DNA of 64,000 bases from contig CP082962.1 of the NCBI GenBank assembly GCA_021730285.1, forward strand, positions 1,860,001 through 1,924,000, written 5' to 3'. The position numbers and the translations under genes are program-made. Source of the stretch: Desulfovibrio sp. JY (GTDB lineage: Bacteria > Desulfobacterota > Desulfovibrionia > Desulfovibrionales > Desulfovibrionaceae). The notes beneath the pieces are model-generated. The model was not told the DNA's origin and searched no databases. It saw only the letters and a list, made by a program, of their open reading frames with translations. This document shows positions 19,124 through 27,679 of the stretch, one piece after another; the first letter of the stretch is position 1; every line of letters begins with the position of its first letter.

Positions 19124-19495
19124 TTAACCCGCGTCCAGGCCGGCCAGGGCCTCTTCGACCTTGCGCTCCAGCTCTTCCTTGTCGATGGGTTTGACGCAGT
19201 ATTCGCAGGCTCCCAGGCGCACGGACTCCCGGGCGGTCTCCAGGGTGGGATAGCCGGTCAGCATGATGACGCGGGTTTCCGGGGAGAGCTTCTTGATCTC
19301 TTCGAGGACTTCCACGCCGCTCAATTTCTTGAGTTTCATGTCGAGGATGGCCAACTGGGGCTTTTTTTTCGCCACATGGGCCAGGGCCTCCTCCTCCTCG
19401 GTGAAGACGCCGACGGTATGCCCTTTGCGTTCGAGAATGCGCTTGATGACGACGCCGGCGTCGATGACGTCGTCGAGAACGATGATTGCGGCCAT
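19124..19495 (-). CDS. CheY-like response regulator
   Basis: A 123-residue receiver-only protein. It has DD at residues 8-9, phospho-Asp in LAILDMKLKKLSGVE, Thr in MLTGYP, and Lys in CVKPIDK. It lies 5 bp downstream of the PAS kinase gene and 14 bp upstream of the PEP-synthase-like gene. It probably passes phosphoryl groups from that kinase to a partner or binds the downstream enzyme. No DNA-binding domain is present. Confidence 0.9.
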   Translation of the reverse strand: MAAIIVLDDVIDAGVVIKRILERKGHTVGVFTEEEEALAHVAKKKPQLAILDMKLKKLSGVEVLEEIKKLSPETRVIMLTGYPTLETARESVRLGACEYCVKPIDKEELERKVEEALAGLDAG

Positions 19496-19500
19496 GGGCG

Positions 19501-21555
19501 TTATCCCTCCATGGGTCCGGCGGGCAGGGCCCCGCCGATGGTTTCCTCATGATCGAGCGGCAGGTCCACGATGAAGACGGCTCCCGGGCCGGGCGCGTCC
19601 CCGGTGTCCACGCTGTCGAAAAATCCATGGGGCACGGGGCTTTCCACACTGATGGAACCGCCGTGGTCCTGGATGATGCCGAAGGAGACGGAAAGCCCCA
19701 GGCCCGTGCCCTGGCCCACGGGCTTGGTGGTGAAAAAAGGATCGAAAATGCGCGAGCAGTTCTCGGCCGGGATGCCGGGGCCGGTATCGGCGAACCAGGC
19801 CGTGACCTTCTGCTCGGCGGCGTAAAGGCGCGAACGCACGAGCAGCGTTCCCCCGCCGCCCATGGCGTCCCTGGCGTTGGCCAGCAGGTTGATCCAGACC
19901 TGCTTGAGCTTTTCGGGGTCGCCGTAAATGATCGGCATGCGCTCGTCGAGGTCCGTGACGATGGCCGTGTGCTCGAGGGAAAAGGCGTGGCGCACGAGGG
20001 TGATGGCTTCCATGAGCGAGTTGTTGAAGCACATTTCGATCTTGGCGCTTTCGGCCTGTCGGGAAAAACCGAGCAGGTCGGCCACGATTTTGCGGCAGAC
20101 CTTGGCCTGTTTCTCGATGGTTTGCAAATCGGCATGGATCTGGCTGCCGGTCGGCACGTCGTCCTGGAGGAGTTGGGCGTAGCCGAGAATGACGCCAAGC
20201 GGGGTGTTGATCTCGTGGGCCACACCGCCGGCCAGCTTGCCCAGCGACTCCATCTTCTGGGACTGGATAAGCTGTTCCTGGAACTGCTTCAGCTGGGTGA
20301 CGTCGCGGGCGGTGCGCAGGATGCCGATGGCCTTGCCCCGGCTGTCGGTGATGGGCACGCGCACCACGTGCAGCCAGACCGTGGCCCCGTCGCGGCGAAG
20401 CGACACTTCCCGGTCGCTCGGGCGCGAGCGTGTCAGCACCAGGGCGTTTTCATCGTGCATGGCCGTACCTTCGTCGGCCGGGAAGATGTCGCGGTCCGTG
20501 GTCCCGACGATGTCCTGGGGATCGAGGGCGACAAAGGCGGCAAAGGCGCGGTTGACGGCCAGATAGGCCAGGTTTTCGTCGAGCAGGCAGACCAGGTCCG
20601 GGGTGGCGTCGAGGATGGTGCGCAGCAGTCGCTCCTGGCGCTTGAGCACCCGCTCGGTGCGGCGCAGCTCATCGAGGTGGGTCTTCAAGGAAACGGCCAT
20701 GACGTCGAAGGTCTCGGCCAGATCCTGGATCTCGTCGCCCTTCTGGGCGGCGTAGACCGGGCAGCCCCGGCACGATTCCGGCCCCTCGCCGCGCTGGTCG
20801 GGCGAGGCGGTCAGCCAGCAGCGGCGGTCGCGGTCGCCGTAGGCCGGACAGGCGGTCTTGTCGCAGGCGAGCATGGACGAGCAGGAGAAAAGGGCACGCG
20901 GCCCGGCCCGCTGGTCCAGGTTGCCCTTGACCACTTCCTCGGCATGGGACTTGAGGCGGTTGATGCGCTCGGTCACGCGCCGGGCGAAAAGCGTCGAGGG
21001 GGCCAGGGCCGCGATCATGGCCGTGGCCGAGTAGAAAACGATCATGAGCGCCAGCCTGTCGGCCCCGGCCTCGGCCTTGGTGCGCGAAAGCCCGATGCGG
21101 GTGGTGCCGAACGGCGTGCCGACAATGACCACCGGGGCGGCGAAGTCGTCGATGTATTCCCGGCCGTCGTCGAGGAGCTGGATATGGGGCGCGCCTTTTT
21201 GGGGTGCGTTGACCGTGCGCAGTTCCACCGGAAAGCCGCCCTTGAAGGTGTGGACCAGCACGTTGCCGTCGCGGTCGAGGATGAAGGCGTAGACGATGTC
21301 GTCGACCTTTTTGAGCTCGTCGACCATGTTCTTGAGCCGCAAAAGGTCCATGGACAGCATGGCGTCGGAGACCCGCATGGCCAGGTTCTCGGAGAGCACC
21401 ATGCCGCGTTTTCTGGTCTCGGCCCTCAGCGATTCCGCCGCCGCCCGCCAGGTCAGGTAGGCCAGCGGAATGGTGATGAGCCCGACGATGAGCACGATGC
21501 CGCAGTTGATCTTGGTGCGGAAACTCAGGCGCGAGAGCTTGGGCCAGGCGATCAT
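19501..21555 (-). CDS. Membrane PAS histidine kinase with Cys-rich HAMP insert
   Basis: The 684-residue protein has membrane segments at about 17-35 and 173-193 around a small periplasmic domain. A HAMP-like region is interrupted by six cysteines (CSSMLACDKTACPAYG, RRCW, ESCRGCPVY), close to the two-CW type segment seen in sensors of this bacterial group. A PAS domain follows (LLRTILDATPDLVCLLDENL), then HisKA with GVAHEINTPLG and a HATPase with DTGPGIP and GTGLGLSVSFG. Its ATG overlaps the stop of the PhnD-like gene (ATGA), so the lipoprotein is the probable input. The Cys cluster may bind metal or sense redox (inference). Confidence 0.9.
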   Translation of the reverse strand: MIAWPKLSRLSFRTKINCGIVLIVGLITIPLAYLTWRAAAESLRAETRKRGMVLSENLAMRVSDAMLSMDLLRLKNMVDELKKVDDIVYAFILDRDGNVLVHTFKGGFPVELRTVNAPQKGAPHIQLLDDGREYIDDFAAPVVIVGTPFGTTRIGLSRTKAEAGADRLALMIVFYSATAMIAALAPSTLFARRVTERINRLKSHAEEVVKGNLDQRAGPRALFSCSSMLACDKTACPAYGDRDRRCWLTASPDQRGEGPESCRGCPVYAAQKGDEIQDLAETFDVMAVSLKTHLDELRRTERVLKRQERLLRTILDATPDLVCLLDENLAYLAVNRAFAAFVALDPQDIVGTTDRDIFPADEGTAMHDENALVLTRSRPSDREVSLRRDGATVWLHVVRVPITDSRGKAIGILRTARDVTQLKQFQEQLIQSQKMESLGKLAGGVAHEINTPLGVILGYAQLLQDDVPTGSQIHADLQTIEKQAKVCRKIVADLLGFSRQAESAKIEMCFNNSLMEAITLVRHAFSLEHTAIVTDLDERMPIIYGDPEKLKQVWINLLANARDAMGGGGTLLVRSRLYAAEQKVTAWFADTGPGIPAENCSRIFDPFFTTKPVGQGTGLGLSVSFGIIQDHGGSISVESPVPHGFFDSVDTGDAPGPGAVFIVDLPLDHEETIGGALPAGPMEG

Positions 21556-22490
21556 GTGTTGTCCTCGAGGGCGTCGAGGCCCAGCTTCTCGGCCAGCTGG
21601 CGCACGGAGCCGTAGTCGGCGTCCGTGGCCGGGATGATGCCGCGCATGCCGGCGGTGGTGAGGATCACGGCGTCGTCGGGGCGGGACATGGACAGGTGGA
21701 ACATGGCCTTGGCGATGCGGTCCACGATCTGCGGCGCAAGGCCGGCCCGGGCGGCGTAGACCCAGCCGGGATAGGCCTTGCTCTCGGCCAGGACGCGGAT
21801 CTGTCCGATGTCGATCTTGCCGCGCAGGATTTCGAGGGTGCCGTCGCGGATGGAGCCGATGTCGTAGGTGCCGGCATAGACGGCCAGCACCACCTTCTCC
21901 TGTTTGCCGCCCGGGCCCGGGGCGAAGCTTATCTCGGCGAAGTCCCGGCGTCGTATGCCGTTTTCCAGAAATTCGCCCAGGGCGTAGAGGTAGCCGCCGG
22001 CCGAGGACGGGTCCACGGCCATCCAGCGCTTTCCCCGGCAGTCCTCCAGGGTCTTTAAGGCCCCGTTGTCGCGGCGGCAGATGATCTGGCTCTTGAAATC
22101 CGGCTTGCCCGAGGGCTCGATGATGCGGGCAAAGGCCCGGGCCCCGGAGCGGGCCATGCGGATGTAGGCAAAGGGATTGGAAAAGGAAATGTCGATTTCG
22201 CCGCGCTCCACCATGCGCACGTGTTCCTCGAAGGTGTCGGGGAAGATCTGGCGCAGGTTCAGGCCCGTGGCCCGGCCGAGGTATTCGAGCAGCAGCCGGT
22301 GGCGTTCGTAGGACACGGTGTGGGCGTACTGGGGCAGGTAGGCGTAGGTGATGGCCTTGGGCGGCAGGCGCAAGGTGGGTTCCTCGCGTTTGGACAGGTC
22401 CACGCGCACGGCGTCATCGTCGTTGCCGCAGCCCCAAAGCAGGGCGGCGGGCAAGGTGAAAAGGGCGAAAAGCGCCTCACGTCGCCGCAT
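21552..22490 (-). CDS. PhnD-like periplasmic substrate-binding lipoprotein
   Basis: The start at 22490 has GGGAGG nine bases upstream; the 76 upstream codons of the frame are not used. The 312-residue protein has a signal with lipobox LLWGC. The fold is a PhnD/TauA-type binding protein (YAYLPQYAHTVSYERHRLLLEYL; SNPFAYIRMARSG; VDPSSAGGYLY). No ABC ATPase or permease genes are adjacent. Instead it overlaps a sensor kinase gene by ATGA, so it probably acts as a sensory binding protein. The ligand may be an oxyanion or phosphonate; sequence does not decide. Confidence 0.85.
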   Translation of the reverse strand: MRRREALFALFTLPAALLWGCGNDDDAVRVDLSKREEPTLRLPPKAITYAYLPQYAHTVSYERHRLLLEYLGRATGLNLRQIFPDTFEEHVRMVERGEIDISFSNPFAYIRMARSGARAFARIIEPSGKPDFKSQIICRRDNGALKTLEDCRGKRWMAVDPSSAGGYLYALGEFLENGIRRRDFAEISFAPGPGGKQEKVVLAVYAGTYDIGSIRDGTLEILRGKIDIGQIRVLAESKAYPGWVYAARAGLAPQIVDRIAKAMFHLSMSRPDDAVILTTAGMRGIIPATDADYGSVRQLAEKLGLDALEDNT

Positions 22491-22573
22491 GGTACGACCT
22501 CCCGGATGTTCTCCAGGATACGTGACTTTTCGTCGGCTGGAAAGGGCGGGGCGGTATTTCGTTCGTTGGGGGG

Positions 22574-23164
22574 CTAGGGGTGATCCGAACCCGAATCGGC
22601 TGGGTCGCGGGGGTTGCCAAGCTCGGTCCAGGGACGCAGGCGCGCGCGCTTGGCGGCCATTTCGCGGCGCAGGCGCTCCACGCGGCCGAAAAGGGGCAAA
22701 TAGCGCCAGAAAGACCACATGCCCAGGCGGAAAACGAGGTAGAGCCCGAGGAGGACGGCGTTGTAGCGCACGGTGAAGCCGGGGAAAAGCGGGATATCCA
22801 CGCCCGTAAACCGTATGGACATCCAGGCCAGAAGGAAGGGCAGCGGCCAGATGGATACGGAAAAAAGGGCGGCGCCGGCGAAAAAGGATTTCCCGAAGGC
22901 CTCGTTGGCTTCCTTGTTGGCGGCTTTGTAGGCGACCTTGTTCTGGGCCTCGATGGCCGCCACGGACAGGTTGTGCATACGCACCATCTCGCCTTCTTCC
23001 TTGGCGTAATGGTTGCGGTTGAAAAGCCAGACAAGGTCGTAGGTCATGCGGCCCACGAGCAGGCAGAGCAGGGCCAGGACGGCGGTGCCCAGGTAGAAGG
23101 CAGCCGTGGCATTGGGCAGGAGCCGGTAGGGGGCGATGAGTATGGCGTCGAGGATGTTGAACAC
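22574..23164 (-). CDS. Integral membrane protein of unknown function
   Basis: The gene is clear from its membrane profile but the start is uncertain. I chose the GTG at 23164 (FNILDAILIAPYRLLPNAT follows) because the frame upstream runs into a repeat-like non-coding element; the Shine-Dalgarno is poor. The 196-residue product has about four membrane segments, with a charged helical stretch of about 50 residues between the first and second (HYAKEEGEMVRMHNLSVAA...). The layout loosely recalls EMC3/Oxa1-type proteins, which is weak. It lies downstream of the TauE-type exporter gene on the same strand. Confidence 0.6.
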   Translation of the reverse strand: MFNILDAILIAPYRLLPNATAAFYLGTAVLALLCLLVGRMTYDLVWLFNRNHYAKEEGEMVRMHNLSVAAIEAQNKVAYKAANKEANEAFGKSFFAGAALFSVSIWPLPFLLAWMSIRFTGVDIPLFPGFTVRYNAVLLGLYLVFRLGMWSFWRYLPLFGRVERLRREMAAKRARLRPWTELGNPRDPADSGSDHP

Positions 23165-23195
23165 TAGAGGTAAGGTTTTGCCTTTAATTACTTGG

Positions 23196-23340
23196 TTGGT
23201 TGGCTGGTCGGCCTGGGGCTGGGGCGGCCACGGGCGGCGCATATTTGAAGAATACGCCTTCGTGCCCGCCCCAGCCCCAGGCCGACCCTGGTCACGCGAA
23301 CCATCGTCGGGGGTAATCTCCCATGATCCGCCGCTTGATT
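23196..23340 (+). ncRNA. Structured intergenic element A with conserved apical hairpin
   Basis: A long hairpin is formed by 23206-23227 pairing perfectly with 23266-23287 (22 bp, arms start GGTCGGCCTGG). Inside are a 4-bp stem CACG/CGTG (23229-23232 / 23261-23264), a GGCG/CGCC stem, and an inner TATT/AATA stem closed by TGAAG. The 29 bases 23234-23262 are identical to element B (28564-28592, opposite strand), and the 3' flank CCTGGTCACGCG and a later TGATCCGCC are also shared. A palindromic terminator-like repeat follows 160 bp downstream. The strand is chosen for consistency with that repeat; the opposite strand would place it in the leader of the gene at 22574-23164. The rest of 23165-23514 shows no gene. 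Confidence 0.6.
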
Positions 23341-23449
23341 CCAGCCCATGCCTGCAAAAAACACAAGGCATTCCCGCTGGCTTTCAGGCGTTTTCCCGGA
23401 GACCGATTTTATTGAGGATATCTTTTTGAAAGTTTTTGGGGGAGGGGGG

Positions 23450-23490
23450 CCGGGGGAGGAGACCTTTTTTCAAAAAGGTCCCTCCCCCGG
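23450..23490. repeat. Palindromic repeat, copy 2 (terminator-like)
   Basis: Arms CCGGGGGAGG and CCTCCCCCGG enclose GACC-TTTTT / AAAAA-GGTC with one bulged A. The left flank AGTTTTTGGGGGAGGG matches copies 1 and 7. It lies 25 bp after the stop of the TauE-type gene (minus) and downstream of element A (plus), so it could terminate both. Confidence 0.8.
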
Positions 23491-23514
23491 CAGCTCTCTA
23501 TCAATTCTCAACGA

Positions 23515-24660
23515 CTAGATGCTGATGCCGAAGAAGCCACGCAGGACGTAGCGGCTGCCGACGTAGAGGGCGAGGACGATGAAAAGGCGCTTGAGCCAGA
23601 TGTCGGGGATGTACTTGGAGGTGCGGGGACCGATGACGGAGCCGAGCACGATGCCGAGCAGTTCGATGCCGATCAGGTGCCAGTGAATGGCCACGCCGCC
23701 GGACATGAAGGTGGTGATGGAGGTGATCATGCCGACCAGCACGGCCAGGGCAGAGGTGCCGGCGGCCAGGTACATGGGCAGCTGGGCCACGTTGGTCAGG
23801 AAGGGCACGAGCAGGAAGCCGCCGCCAACGCCGAGGAAGGCGGCCACGGCGGCGATGACGATGCCGCCGACGAAGGGGATCAGCGGGTTGAAGGAGAATT
23901 CCACGCCGTAGAAGGTGAAGGACACGCGGGTGAGGGCGATGCCGGTGACATGGACGCCGAGGGCCTTGGTGTCGATCTGCTCACCGCTCTTCTGGCGTTT
24001 GACGGTTTCCTCGAAGGCTTTGGCGGCTTCCTTGGCCTTTTTCTTGCTGGCCTGGGCGGCGGCGGTGGTGCCCCAGAAGAGGTAGACGCCGAGCAGCAGG
24101 ACGAACAGGCCGAAGTAGCCCTGGTAGGCGGAGAAGGACACCTTGCCCTGGGACAGGGTGACCGACAGCCAGCTGCCGGCGATGGAGCCGGCGCCGAGGG
24201 AGATGGCCAGGGGCAGCACGAGGCGGCCCATCTTCCAGTAGTTGAAGGAGGAGATCAGCGCCGACAGGCCGACCAGGCACTGGTTGGACACGCGGATGGA
24301 GTCGGTGATGAACTTGTTGAGCGAGGGCGCGGTGTTTTTAAACGACTTGGCGTAGTTGCCGAGGCCGTACACCGTGATGTGGCCGACGCCGGCCATAACG
24401 CCGCCGAACGCGCCGACGGTGGAGAAGATCCAGCCGACCCACACGGCCCAGCAGAAGGCCACGATGAGGTTGACCTGGGGGGCGCCGGGGATGCCGAGGA
24501 AGCCCTTGGGCGCGGCCGGATCGATATGTCCGGGGCCGGTGCCGGTGGGGGCTGAGGCGATGGCGTCGGCCAGCTTGTCGGCCAGGGCCGGGTGGGCCCA
24601 CATGGTCAGGACCGCCAGGGCGACGAGCCCCAGGGGCAGGGTCATTTTCCAGTTTTTCAC
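23515..24660 (-). CDS. TauE/SafE-family sulfite/sulfonate exporter-type membrane protein
   Basis: The start GTG at 24660 has AAGGAGA seven bases upstream; a longer frame upstream belongs to the leader. The 381-residue protein has about ten hydrophobic segments and the two TauE half-repeats with the glycine-rich motif FLGVGGGFLLVP. The N-terminal hydrophobic stretch ending ALA may be a signal or first membrane segment. A charged loop (KKKAKEAAKAFEETVKRQK) lies in the middle. The family moves sulfite, sulfoacetate or related anions; in this organism sulfite or sulfate is likely but unproven. The 260-bp leader, a sigma-70-type promoter and a Crp/Fnr-type palindrome upstream suggest tight control. 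Confidence 0.9.
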   Translation of the reverse strand: MKNWKMTLPLGLVALAVLTMWAHPALADKLADAIASAPTGTGPGHIDPAAPKGFLGIPGAPQVNLIVAFCWAVWVGWIFSTVGAFGGVMAGVGHITVYGLGNYAKSFKNTAPSLNKFITDSIRVSNQCLVGLSALISSFNYWKMGRLVLPLAISLGAGSIAGSWLSVTLSQGKVSFSAYQGYFGLFVLLLGVYLFWGTTAAAQASKKKAKEAAKAFEETVKRQKSGEQIDTKALGVHVTGIALTRVSFTFYGVEFSFNPLIPFVGGIVIAAVAAFLGVGGGFLLVPFLTNVAQLPMYLAAGTSALAVLVGMITSITTFMSGGVAIHWHLIGIELLGIVLGSVIGPRTSKYIPDIWLKRLFIVLALYVGSRYVLRGFFGISI

Positions 24661-24928
24661 GATGCATTCTCCTTGCCTTGGCGGCATCAGTAGAACCGTT
24701 GCGCAATGGGCGCGCGACCCGGTCGTGACCGTGGCCGCTCCTTGAGCCGGAAGCGGGGCGACACTATGCCTACCGCCGCAATTTACAACCTTGTCTTGTG
24801 CAATCGTTGTTTCATACGGGAAGCTTCGTGGCATTAGCCTGCTTCATGATCCCGTAAAAACCGTCTTGCAGCAGTTTTTTCAAGGCCGTTCGGCCGTCCG
24901 TGACGGGCCGTAAAAGATTTTGTTGCAG

Positions 24929-24957
24929 TTTAGAGCAGTATCGCCCTTTCCTGTCAA
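24929..24957 (-). promoter_or_regulatory. Predicted promoter of the TauE-type exporter gene
   Basis: On the minus strand a consensus TTGACA (24952-24957) and TCTAAA (24929-24934) are 17 bp apart. Transcription would start near 24922, giving a leader of about 260 nt before the GTG at 24660. That leader contains a small GGCC-GTTC-GGCC hairpin but no riboswitch that I recognise. Confidence 0.55.
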
Positions 24958-24971
24958 GACGACATTGCAAT

Positions 24972-24999
24972 CGTTCCGTTTTTCGCAATGAAACGGACG
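24972..24999. promoter_or_regulatory. Inverted repeat upstream of the exporter promoter
   Basis: CGTTCCGTTT and AAACGGACG face each other across nine bases, with one bulged base. The repeat lies 15 bp upstream of the predicted -35 box, a usual activator position. The binding factor is unknown. Confidence 0.35.
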
Positions 25000-25033
25000 G
25001 GAGGGCGGAAAATGGGGGGAAAATCGCGCCTTG

Positions 25034-25055
25034 ATTTGTGATCTATTTCACAAAT
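25034..25055. promoter_or_regulatory. Crp/Fnr-family (HcpR-like) binding palindrome
   Basis: ATTTGTGA and TCACAAAT are perfect 8-bp arms around a 6-bp spacer. The core TTGTGA-N6-TCACAA matches the consensus described for HcpR in sulfate reducers and also the E. coli CRP half-sites. It lies in the non-coding 24661-25200 stretch, between the chemoreceptor terminator and the promoter of the TauE-type exporter, about 120 bp upstream of the predicted start. The regulator gene is not in this window. Confidence 0.6.
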
Positions 25056-25069
25056 AGACTCCCCAAAAA

Positions 25070-25112
25070 AGGCGCTCCCCGACCCCTGCCTCGGCGGGAT
25101 CGGGAAACGCCT
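25070..25112 (-). terminator. Intrinsic terminator of the chemoreceptor gene
   Basis: On the minus strand an imperfect hairpin (AGGCG..CCCGA.CCC with GGG.TCGGG..CGCCT) is followed by six T. It lies about 90 bp after the stop at 25201. Confidence 0.7.
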
Positions 25113-25200
25113 TTCTTCAGGTCCTTCCCGCAAGCTCCCGCCCTGGCGGCGGGAAAGGGAAGAACGCCCGGTTGCCCGGGCAAGCGGCTACAACGCCAGC

Positions 25201-27258
25201 CTATTTATAGTGCTCGAACTGCTCGCCGTTTTTATCCGTTTCATCCTCTATGGCGATGAAGGCTCCGTGTCGCGCCGGGGCGGGGCGGCCGGAGAGCCGC
25301 GCGCGCGTCGGCGCTTTTGGCATGGGAGTCCGCGTGGGCATCATGGGGGCCTGTTGGGGCTGATGGGAGGCCTCCGACACCGGCAGCTGGAAAAAGGAAC
25401 TGGTCTGTTGCAACTGCGAAGCCTGGGCGGAGAGCTCTTCGGACGTCGAGGCGATCTCCTCGGCCGCGGCGGCATTTTGCTGGATCACGTGGTCCAGCTG
25501 CTGCAAGGCCTGGTTGACCTGGCTCGCGCCCTGGTTCTGTTCCTGGCTGGCCGCGTTTATTTCCTGGACAAGGTCGGCCGTGCGCTGGATGTCGGGAACC
25601 AGTTGTTCCAGCAGCTTTCCGGCTTTTTCGGCAATATCCGTGGAGGTGGCGGCAAGGCCCGTGATTTCCGAGGCGGCTGCCTGGCTGCGCTCGGCCAGTT
25701 TGCGCACCTCCGAGGCGACCACGGCGAATCCCCGGCCGTGCTCGCCGGCCCGGGCGGCTTCCACGGCGGCGTTTAGGGCCAGCAGGTCCGTTTGCCGGGC
25801 GATTTCCTCGATGATGGAAATCTTGCCGGTGATGGCCTTCATGGCGGTGACGGTCTGGGACACGGCCTCGCCCGAGGATTGGGCATCCTTGGCGGCCTTG
25901 GCGGCGATGGATTCGGTTTGCTTGGCGTTGTCCGCGGTCTGGCCGATGCTCGCGGCCATCTCCTCCATGGCGGAAGAGGATTCCTCGATGGCGGCGGCCT
26001 GTTCGGTGGAGCCCTGGGACAGGGACGCGGCCGAGGCGCTTAACTGTTCGCTGCCCGAAGCCACGTACACGGAGCCGTCCTGGACGTCGCGGATGATGGA
26101 GCCGACCTTGGCGACCATCTTGCCGAGGGATTCCATCAACTTGTCGGCGGCGTCGCGCTGCTTCACGTCAAAGGTCAGATCGCCCTGGCCAAGGCGGGCC
26201 ATTATCGCGGCGATATCCTTCTCCGCCGTGACGAGGTGTTCGATGGCGATCAGCAGGCTGTCTTTTTCCGAGCGCCGGACCACCGCCACGTCCAGGTCGC
26301 CGATGGCCAGCTTCTGGGTCAGCTCGGTGACGTTTTTTTCGGCCTGGACCAGCACGGCCAGGGAATGCATCAGCTCGTCGCCCTGGGATCGTTTCTCCAC
26401 CTGCACGTCGAGGTCGCCCTGGGCCAGCTTGGAGACCGCCCGGGACACCTGGGCCGTGGAGGCGACCATGTCGCGCATGGCTTGGTAGACGCTCTCCGGA
26501 TAGGGGCTGTCATGGAAGGTCAGGGACAGGTCCCCCACCGCCACCTGTCTGGCGATGGCCGCGATCTCGTCGGGTTCGCCGCCGAGCTTGCGCAGAATGC
26601 CGCGCACGATGAAGTACCCGGTCAGCAGGGCGAACAGGGCCATGGCCCCGGTCAGGATGGCGATGATCAGGACGGATTTTTCGTACAGCGCGGCGGATTC
26701 CTTGTTCTTCGCTTCGGAATAGCCCAGCTGGATTTCCGTGAGCTTGTTGATGAATTCGCGCATGTATTCGAATTTGTCATTGGCCTCGCCCTTGGAGAGG
26801 GCGATGGCTTCGGCGGTCGACGCGTCCGTATTGCGCAGGCGCTCCTTGACCACCTTGGCCGAGACCCCTTCCCACTGGCGCATGGCCGCATCGAACTGGC
26901 CGGCAAGCTGCTTTTCCTCGGGCGTCGTGGCCAGGGCCTTGAACGATTTGAAGCGGTCCTTAGCCTGCTTGAGGTTCAGGTCGTAGGTTTCCTGAAGCTT
27001 CTTGAAGGATTCGGAATCGACATCCGTAAACAGCATTGTCCGTTCGGCAACCAGCAACTGGTGCAGATCGCGGTCGGCCTCGATAAGCAGATCCACGCTG
27101 GGCAGGAATCGGGAGAACAGCAAGTCCAGGTTGCCGCTGATGGTCTTGGCGGCATGGTAGCCGGTATAACCGACCACTGCGATGGCGACGAGAAGAATGG
27201 CGTAGCTTAAGGCAAGCTTGAAACTCAATTTTCCGAACAGATTTCTGCTTTGGCTCAT
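25201..27258 (-). CDS. Methyl-accepting chemotaxis protein
   Basis: The 685-residue receptor has a membrane segment at about 13-35, a four-helix-bundle type periplasmic domain of about 155 residues, a second membrane segment at about 195-218, a HAMP region with extra HAMP-like repeats (GDLDV and GDLTF motifs recur), and the conserved signalling hairpin ([20 protein letters not shown], then [18 protein letters not shown]). The extra poly-HAMP stretch is longer than in E. coli receptors. GTGAGGAGAA precedes the ATG. No CheB/CheR pentapeptide is evident at the C-terminus (QFEHYK). No chemotaxis operon is adjacent. Confidence 0.95.
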   Translation of the reverse strand: MSQSRNLFGKLSFKLALSYAILLVAIAVVGYTGYHAAKTISGNLDLLFSRFLPSVDLLIEADRDLHQLLVAERTMLFTDVDSESFKKLQETYDLNLKQAKDRFKSFKALATTPEEKQLAGQFDAAMRQWEGVSAKVVKERLRNTDASTAEAIALSKGEANDKFEYMREFINKLTEIQLGYSEAKNKESAALYEKSVLIIAILTGAMALFALLTGYFIVRGILRKLGGEPDEIAAIARQVAVGDLSLTFHDSPYPESVYQAMRDMVASTAQVSRAVSKLAQGDLDVQVEKRSQGDELMHSLAVLVQAEKNVTELTQKLAIGDLDVAVVRRSEKDSLLIAIEHLVTAEKDIAAIMARLGQGDLTFDVKQRDAADKLMESLGKMVAKVGSIIRDVQDGSVYVASGSEQLSASAASLSQGSTEQAAAIEESSSAMEEMAASIGQTADNAKQTESIAAKAAKDAQSSGEAVSQTVTAMKAITGKISIIEEIARQTDLLALNAAVEAARAGEHGRGFAVVASEVRKLAERSQAAASEITGLAATSTDIAEKAGKLLEQLVPDIQRTADLVQEINAASQEQNQGASQVNQALQQLDHVIQQNAAAAEEIASTSEELSAQASQLQQTSSFFQLPVSEASHQPQQAPMMPTRTPMPKAPTRARLSGRPAPARHGAFIAIEDETDKNGEQFEHYK

Positions 27259-27679
27259 GGGTTCTCCTCACTTGCATCATGGGGATGAATGCGCTGCCGT
27301 CCCTTCTCATCTGTCGGGAGGGAACGGGTACTCCAGGCCACCGTCTTCCGAAGCGGAGTCGTACAAGGTTGCTTCCACGCAATAGACACGAATCATACAA
27401 TTTGCTTGGTGCTTATTGTATGGCAGATGCAGGAAGATGGGAAGAAATAAAACCAATCAACTGTTTTCTCGGGGAAAAGCCGTGGTGCAACCGGGCGTTC
27501 GAGGCGGCTTGCGGTTTTTGCCGTCGCGATTGCGGTAAACCCGGGGCGGTCCTGGGGGCATGCCCCATGACCGGACAGGAACCCGGCGGTTTTCCTTTGA
27601 CCGTGCGTGGGCCACGGGATATACCCCGTTTGCCCCGGCCCCGGACCGCGGGTAGCCACTCCCGTGGAGGCCCCTGCCG
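27259..27679. other. Intergenic stretch of 421 bp without a supported gene
   Basis: This region separates the divergent chemoreceptor and the unknown gene at 27680. Several small open frames cross it but none has codon use, a ribosome site or a recognisable product. The chemoreceptor Shine-Dalgarno (GTGAGGAGAA) is at 27262-27273. I see no strong promoter for the plus-strand gene. Confidence 0.5.

Noticed and set aside
16647-20225. An open frame of 1192 codons for the PEP-synthase-like gene
   Set aside because: Its first 372 codons are Arg/Pro/Ser-rich and overlap the receiver and kinase genes in another frame. The GTG at 19109 with GGAGG is the better start.
23136-23429. A small protein sharing RRIFEEYAF with the frame at 28388-28699
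   Set aside because: The similarity ends where the nucleotide identity ends, and the flanking changes preserve base pairing instead of amino acids. A structural element explains it better.
27370-27400. A sigma-54-like site before the chemoreceptor gene (TGGAAGC-AACC-TTGTA on the minus strand)
   Set aside because: It has GT in place of the invariant GC at -12 and several other mismatches.
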